Shown: one piece after another, positions 58,217 to 64,000 of the stretch
How positions within the stretch are numbered: position 1 is the stretch's first letter
Layout of the letters: every line of letters begins with the position of its first letter
DNA from: Agrocybe praecox
Taxonomy: Eukaryota; Basidiomycota; Agaricomycetes; Agaricales; Agrocybaceae
Reading direction: 5' to 3'
NCBI GenBank assembly: GCA_964017145.1
Contig: OZ024850.1
Location: 473,618 to 537,617, forward strand
Length of the DNA: 64,000 nt
Program-made: the position numbers and the translations under genes
Notes under the pieces: model-generated
What the model saw: the letters and a program-made list of their open reading frames with translations, nothing else
Databases searched by the model: none
What the model was told of the DNA's origin: nothing

Positions 58217-58423
58217 TTATCGCAACCCGCGTTCTTGTCTATTTGCCTCTAAACTTCGAATAACCTCGGTCCGCCTCGCGCTAGCGGCTCTAGTCGACGT
58301 TCCTCCTCCGGATGGAAAGCTGTCTTCGTGAAGGTCCTCGTAGAGGGGTAAGTGGCATTCATTATCCTTCATGAACATAAAGCGAACACGGCGCTTCGGC
58401 AGTGGCGTTATGACAGAAGACAA
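58217..58423 (-). CDS. Small orphan protein (68 aa)
   Basis: A single frame from ATG 58423 (SSVITPLPKRRVRFMFMKDN, then ECHLPLYEDLHEDSFPSGGG) to TAA at 58217. The upstream region has an intron-like pair (GTATGTTC...TTTCAAG) just before the start, consistent with a 5' UTR intron. The basic-then-acidic organisation and lack of repeats favour a real small protein, but there is no family evidence. Confidence 0.35.
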   Translation of the reverse strand: MSSVITPLPKRRVRFMFMKDNECHLPLYEDLHEDSFPSGGGTSTRAASARRTEVIRSLEANRQERGLR

Positions 58424-58969
58424 GCAAAGCCTTGAAATACAACAATATGAGAAATGTATATCCAGAGAAGATAGAACATACCGCTGTCAGATTATTTGTT
58501 GATGATCGGCAGAAGAAGAGTTAGTTCACCAGAAGAGGACCTTAGTAGCTAGGATCGGATTACTCGCTTCCATCTTTTAGGCTCGAGGATCAGAATCGAA
58601 AGGATCATAGATAAATGGAAGAAGGTGGTAATGAGTATTACTACAAATGCGCACTCTGCGCTGATGTTTCTAGGTAGGTAAGTAGGATAGATATATAAGA
58701 GAACAAAAGTAACAGTGTATCCTGCCTAACCCATGCCCGGATTTGAGACACATTCCTGCTTCAGTCGTAGAGGGATTCCGGCGGGTATAGCGTTTGCTAC
58801 GGACATCGTGGGGTTGAGCGCCGATTGATGTGTCGGCGGCCGAAGCATCTAGCAACCTGCGCTAAGTTGAAATGCGTAGTTGGAACAGGACCCTGTTAAA
58901 AGATTGCTCAAGAGAGTGCAAAAAGACTCTCCATGCAATGGTAAAGGACATGAGATAATACAAGGTCAG
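58424..58969. other. Intergenic spacer
   Basis: No coding signal; 5' flank of the small orphan and 3' flank of the carrier gene. Confidence 0.4.
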
Positions 58970-60313
58970 TCATGAAGTCCGTGACGAGAGGTGTCTCATG
59001 AGGAGTTCGTATCTTCAGAAAATGACATTAGAAATGCATGTGAGGAACGACAAAAGAAAAACACACGTTAGCATCGTCACAGCACTGTTTGGGACAGTAC
59101 GAATCAAATTAATTGATAAGCCCTTGTATAGGGAAGTCCACCCCTCCTTAACGATCAGCTTTTTTGTGGTATACACAATGCCTCGCTTTGAGTGTTGTTT
59201 GATCATGCCATCAGAGGAAAAATCATCGGCTAGAGGTCGTCTCTGGGTTTGGAGACGCGTGCGTACGACTTCGTGGGGGTAAGTTGCAATGGAGGCTGTC
59301 ATCTTAGATATCGCAGAGCATATAAGGATAGTTTGGCTGGTAATCGGTATATCAGGATCCGTTTCTAAAAATATCGCCAGTGATTAGGCCCGAGTCATTG
59401 ATCAAATCTGAACAAACTCACGAGCCCAGATTTTGAGTTTTTCATATAGTGGAAATTGGACCGCAACGTGAAGGATACCTAACAAACTGGGTAGAAGCCC
59501 ACGGTAGAACGCCTTGAGGCCTTCCGTTCGCCAGATCGTCCTTGCAGCATCCCAAGTGTGCTTATATCTAACCTCACCCTTCATTTGAGTCTATACAAAT
59601 CATTCAAACGTTACTTTTGTTTAACACACTGATCAAGTCATACTAACGCACCATGAACCTGGTCTTGATCACCCAAAGAGGGTTGGTACAAATGGTACTT
59701 GCTGCACCGGCTGTCATGGCCGACAAAATGTGAAGAGTCCATGGATGTTCGCGAGCAACTGGTTGGTATCCCTTCACCTGCGCTGCTGGATAAAGACGTT
59801 CTTTAGGTTTCGTCGCATACATTCCTGTAGGTACTTCTCCAAATGCTGTCTTAATTCCATCGTAGACTGCGAAGTAGATAGCCCATGTGGGTAGATATCC
59901 AAGTATCGTTGGGCCAAGACCGCGATAGAATCCTCGCATTCCGTTATCTACGAAGATATCCTTCACCGTGCCTATTAAATCATCCATAAAACCATAAACC
60001 ACGATCTTCAAGGGCAAATTAAAAGAGAATACACACCCGTAACACCCAAATATCCAGGTTGTCCCACAACTGCTCTTTGCGCCTGGAGCTTAGTCTTCAC
60101 CACATCCAGGGGGCATGTCGCGACGCTAGCCACCAGTCCACCGCCCGCACCAGCTACTCATCCAGATCCAGGAGAAGAACAATCCAGCTTATTCAACATG
60201 CACCCAGTGGTGAGGTCGTGTGAGTTCTACTCACCAATCATACTATTCGCGGTCCACTTCTTAGCATGTCCGCCGTTCCTATTTTCTGTCGGCCGAGCAG
60301 CATTTACTCCCAT
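58970..60313 (-). CDS. Mitochondrial carrier family protein, NAD/pyrimidine-nucleotide type
   Basis: An inner-membrane solute carrier with three tandem repeats. Their signatures are PLDVVKTKLQ (repeat 1, preceded by WTANSMIAGAGGGLVASVAT), PLWVIKTRFM (repeat 2) and PHEVVRTRLQ (repeat 3, preceded by SKMTASIATY). The Trp in repeat 2 and SKM-xx-ASxxTYPHEVVRTR in repeat 3 point to the subgroup of NAD+ (Ndt1/Yia6) and pyrimidine-nucleotide (Rim2) transporters; GYLPTWAIYFAVYDGIKTAFG fits NAD carriers best. Several introns are phase-consistent, and the last joins TVPNSAVTMLTYE before the stop at 58970. The first exon is uncertain: ATG 60313 is in frame, but coding-like sequence (ETGKDSENDTKIALTKEG) continues upstream across a possible intron without a clear ATG. 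The likely role is cofactor import into mitochondria. Confidence 0.85.
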
Positions 60314-61105
60314 ATCTCTGCCCCAACGCCTCTGCGCGGGGAAACGAGAAAGGGCGTGCTGCTGGCTATTGTCCTTTGGAGTAGAGTCGTTGGTCGCCGT
60401 CTAAGTGGATGCCGCGATGCACTGACCTAATTGTGGAGGCCTTCCTTAGTCAAGGCAATTTTGGTATCATTCTCGGAATCCTTTCCGGTTTCAGCCGGCG
60501 TCGTGCTTATCTTCGCTCACAAAATTTATAGCGCCTTACATCTGGGCAAAAAAACTGTTCTTTCATTATTACGATAGAAGTAGTGAGATTTGTGCGGCGT
60601 TGGGCATATGCAATAATCGTCAAGCTTTCAAGTCTCTTACGGTGAAAGGCGTAGAGCCACCAGCACCAAGCCACACGAAAAAGAATTCCGAACTAAACTC
60701 CGAGAGGCGAAAGTTTCACTGTATCCTGCAGGATTTATGTAATTATAACATAAGTCAACACAGATTAGATTGAGTATTTTCATTCGTATGATCTTTTTCA
60801 ATGAAAACGCAAAAACACATGAGAACCAGCTGTGCACCAACTTCGAGTGACAGCCGTCACAGCGTCTGAATCACGGGCGGCAACGGTCAACCTATGTCTG
60901 GATCCAAAGTGGAACAGGTCATGGGGGCCCCGACCGTCTTTCCTGTCGTTCGCACCTATACATCTGTCTTGAGGTTGTCTTAGACAAAGACACCAGCAAG
61001 CAGCTCTCTTTTCATAATGAGCATTGTGGCCTTCGCCACTTGTTACACTCACCTGGAGGCTCGCCAATCATCTCTCAACGCATGCACCTACCTCGTGTAC
61101 TAGAA
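60314..61105. other. Divergent spacer, may include 5' exon of the carrier
   Basis: This holds minus-strand coding-like sequence near 60445-60500 that could be a first exon of the carrier. The rest shows no gene. The last 100 bp are the promoter of the F-box gene. Confidence 0.4.
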
Positions 61106-62228
61106 ATGTCGTCCAAGAAATTTTATTCTCTTGTTCATACTCTCCATCGTTGTGGTAAGTTATTTAGTGCCTTTGTCTATCAGATTACTGACCAATGTGA
61201 CAGGTATGATGCTTTCTGAGCTTTCGTCGCTGCCAATCTTATTCTTCTATGCAGATGGCATTAAATGGACATTGTCGGGCATTCTACTCATGTCTGCTAT
61301 ATATACCTACTCTATCAACCAACTTTCCAATGACCAGGAAGCTGTTGTGAGAGCGGACCGCTTTGCTCATGCCAAAAGACTACAGACCGCACAGCTCGCT
61401 CGAATAGAACGTGACGAAAGACAGAAACGAGTATTCGAGTCGAAACCCTTCCGGTTCCTCGATCTTCCACCAGAAATCGGAATTATCGTGCTCTCGCACT
61501 GCGCTGACTGGCCCACAACATTCCAATCCCTCGTCCTTGTTTCCGAGCACATTCAACAACTCACATTCTATGCCTGCCTACCGCGAATGCCTATCAGACT
61601 CATCAGCCACGAGCAAGTAAATTCGTTCAACCAACTCCTCCATTCCCATCCGGAGCTTACCAAGCTCATCAAACACATGTGGATGACTCCAGTGAAGAGA
61701 GAGCTCTTACCCACTGCCATTACGGTTGTGCAGAAGTGCAAGAACCTGCGATCACTGGCCACTAATTATCACATCATACAAGAATCGATCACGCTGCGAG
61801 GCACTCGTCTCAGTCACTTGTACTGCAAGGACTTGACCCTCCTCTCCCTGCGGTCCGAAGCGTGGACGACCCTGCTAACCACACCCAATGGTTCTGCATT
61901 CTTTCGTCAGCTCACTCATTTACGCCTTATCGGCGATCGGGTCCCGCAGGATTTTCTCCTGCCGAATTTGACCCACTTTAGCTACGGCAACGATGTGTCG
62001 GAGTGTAACCCCTGCGTTGGAATTGCCATGCTTGACGACAAGCACGTTTACCCGAAACTGCACACTGTCATACTCACGAAATCAAGGACAAGTGCAGGTG
62101 GCCTCCGCATATCCAGAGCTGCTGCAAAAACACGTGTTTTCATTTTCGAGCTCCCACAAAAACGCACAGAGCTCGAAATGTGGTGCGACAACACTAGTCG
62201 GGGCGACATGTGGGAGCTTTGCGCCTGA
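61106..62228 (+). CDS. F-box protein with N-terminal hydrophobic segment
   Basis: Exons 61106-61154 and 61204-62228 join in phase to 1074 nt, 357 aa. After MSSKKFYSLVHTLHRCG comes a hydrophobic stretch (WTLSGILLMSAIYTYSI) that may anchor it to a membrane. A Gln/Arg/Glu-rich helix follows, then the F-box core FRFLDLPPEIGIIVLSHCAD and PTTFQSLVLVSE. The C-terminal 200 residues are leucine-rich with the usual agaric F-box layout (NLRSLATNYHIIQ, QLTHLRLIGDRV, HTVILTKSR). SCF-type ubiquitin-ligase adaptor function is inferred. The membrane segment before an F-box is uncommon. Confidence 0.8.
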
Positions 62229-62482
62229 AACTCCCCGTTCGACGGCGTTGGCATCTGTTACAGTCCAATTGACCTGACAAGGTCTTAATCTTAAAGAAAT
62301 ATACTAATCGTGTATTTAATAAGTTAGGGCTTCTGGAACCTATTTATTTCATTTTACAGTTTAGATAGATAAGTACTGTATGTATGTACATCTATATTAC
62401 ATTTAAATTATTTCATGTCACGAGCATAGAAATTCAAAGAAAATTTGTGCCAAAGGAACCTTGACTGTCGCCCTCTTTCTTG

Positions 62483-64000
62483 TTATTCCGACATAAACCT
62501 GAAGTTCTTGGTGCCTTCATTTGAGTCTATGTTTTTTGTAATTGGCATCGCTTCGGGTTTTTTCGTCATAGCACTAGTAAATTCGGATGGAAGATCCTTG
62601 ACCTGTGCGAATGGAATGTCAAAAATCAGGTTGTACAGCGGGATTGACAACCCATCTTCAACACGTGAGGTGATTAAACGGTCGGCGAATCTTTGGACGA
62701 CTTACGGATGATTATAGATGACAATATAACAAAGGAAACAATGGGGTGAAGAGACAGTGCCAGGTAGTCTTGTTGAGTAACTGGTGGATTCGTGGGAGGA
62801 GGAAGTCGGCTAACAGCCAATGTTGAGATAAAGACGGCGCCTACTCCCATCTTAAAAAATGGTAAATCAGTGGCTACGCCATGTTACAGACGTGTAAAGT
62901 GGATGAACTTACCGGACCTAAACTCCACATCTGTTACGAATGTTGCATAACTAAAGAACGGTCGACTTACCAAAATGCCCCGAGAACAGTGCCTGCTTCC
63001 AGGATTCGATTTCTGGAATCCATTTATATAACACGAGAAGAGCGGGAATACGTCGCAGTGTCATCACCGCACAACTTAAAAGAACAAGGGCCGTCGGGGT
63101 TATACCAAGATCAAATATCTTGAAGCTATTAAAAGGGAGCCAAGCGCCTGTGTAGATGAAGCACGCGCAATTCAAAAGGAAATCGGCAAGGGTCGCAAAT
63201 AGTTCCACGCCTTCTATGTGGCTATTAAACTTTCCATCCCAAGAAATAGCGCACCCTAGTTCAACAAATCAATTAAATCCTCCCGTCAAACGGCTTCCAA
63301 GTTGACCTGACTGACCGGCTGCAAAGGCACCTAAAAGATCATCACTACCTATAGTGTTGAGGACTCCAATCGTGAGCAATGACATCGAGATATACTGAGT
63401 CACATAGGACTGCTTGTCGATAAATTTCTTTTGATAACAGAATGCCATGATGCGCGAAAATACGAATCCGAAGACGGCGCCTATTGAAGTGCCAAGAATA
63501 ACTTGATCTAAAAAAGAATAGTCGTTCATAAAACTGTGGATGACGACACTGTTAAATACGCACAAAGCCATCCTATTAGAATCCAATGTGTAATGGCCAT
63601 GCCTTTTGTTGTATCCAAAGTCAAATAAAGCGCGAGGGTCAAAAAGGGATAAGCAAGTCCATCATTTGCAGCCGATTCGGCTGAAAGGATGTTACGCAGT
63701 TCGACCGGGACGTTCTTTCGAGCAAACGGCCCACCTAAAAAGACTTATAAGCACATTAGAACGGGCTGGGTAATCGATCATTGATGCTCACCAACTATAG
63801 CTGCGCAAATAATTGGATCTGTTGGCGTCAAACACGCAGATACCGCCAGACACGAAATGAAGTCTAATTTCGGGAATAATATTCGAATAAAACCTGGGGG
63901 TAATCCATTCGTTCAGAAGCTGCGCCTGACTACATTAAACTTTTTACCTGCTACGATGACCCAGCCTATCGCCATGGTGGGTACGACCATAACAAGGAGA
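62483..64000 (-). CDS. Na+/H+ antiporter, plasma-membrane Nha1/Sod2 type, 5' end outside window
   Basis: The 3' portion of a cation/proton antiporter that exports Na+ or K+ for H+ across the plasma membrane. Visible motifs are PTMAIGWVIVAG, FISCLAVSACLTPTDPIICA, the transport core LSAESAANDGLAYPFLTLAL (usual ESGxNDG, here ESAANDG, with the aspartate kept), VTQYISMSLLTIGVLNTIGS, DDLLGAFAAG, FLLNCACFIYTGAWLPFNSF, ALFSGHFG and the end of the membrane domain SFVILSSIIIHGLSIPLYNL. An intron near 62650-62700 (GTAAGTCG...TTGAAG) removes a stop. After it the tail runs FTSAMTKKPEAMPITK to a stop at 62483, so the cytoplasmic tail is short compared with the long tails of ascomycete Nha1. The gene continues past 64000. 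Confidence 0.85.

Noticed and set aside
1..64000. tRNA, rRNA or CRISPR arrays
   Set aside because: No cloverleaf with A- and B-box pair, no rRNA core sequence and no regularly spaced identical repeats were seen.

Overview
This window is nuclear DNA from a filamentous basidiomycete, most probably a mushroom-forming Agaricomycete. The genes are interrupted by many introns of about 45-60 bases. The recognisable proteins (2-oxoglutarate dehydrogenase E1, Bms1, a Cep57/Ppc89-type spindle-pole protein, a Pex8-like peroxin, fungal 4CL-like adenylating enzymes, F-box proteins) and several lineage-specific orphan families all fit that group. I rebuilt exon structures by eye, testing reading phase across each splice site. 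Where total exon length is a multiple of three and family motifs are restored, I treat the model as strong.

Layout. 1-7.1 kb is AT-rich ground with four orphan-family genes, three of which carry frame or stop defects. 7.2-9.0 kb is repeat-derived: a foldback TA-flanked element, a probable solo LTR, CGT-rich degenerate repeats and purine/pyrimidine strand switches. 9.3-20.3 kb is a dense housekeeping block: KGD1 (+), a spindle-pole protein (-) and BMS1 (+). The last two share a short divergent promoter with a palindromic TTAGGG telobox. 20.4-28.4 kb holds two partial F-box-like genes around a compact three-gene module of unknown function (270, 985 and 352 aa). In that module two genes overlap tail-to-tail at their stop codons, and two share a 118-bp head-to-head promoter with paired CACGTG boxes.

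29.4-51.1 kb is framed by three 4CL-like acyl/aryl-CoA ligase paralogues: one on + (with a damaged splice site) and two on -. Between the first two lie about 12.6 kb containing an orphan gene, a long gene-poor stretch with a 566-bp TA-flanked MITE, a serine-rich single-pass membrane protein, and a predicted secreted class II aldolase/adducin-domain protein. 51.9-64 kb carries a Pex8-like peroxin ending in SRL, a secreted type-B carboxylesterase, a small orphan, a mitochondrial NAD/pyrimidine-nucleotide-type carrier, an F-box protein and the 3' part of a plasma-membrane Na+/H+ antiporter.

How the genes work together. KGD1 and the NAD-type carrier both serve mitochondrial 2-oxoacid oxidation but are not physically linked. 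The 4CL-like genes end in PKL or VKL (weak PTS1-like tails) and sit beside a Pex8-like gene, so a peroxisomal acyl-CoA theme is possible but unproven. The least explained parts are the three-gene unknown module, the decaying 4CL-like copy, and the non-canonical introns: GC-AG introns in KGD1 and in two of the 4CL-like genes, and one GA donor in the decaying copy.
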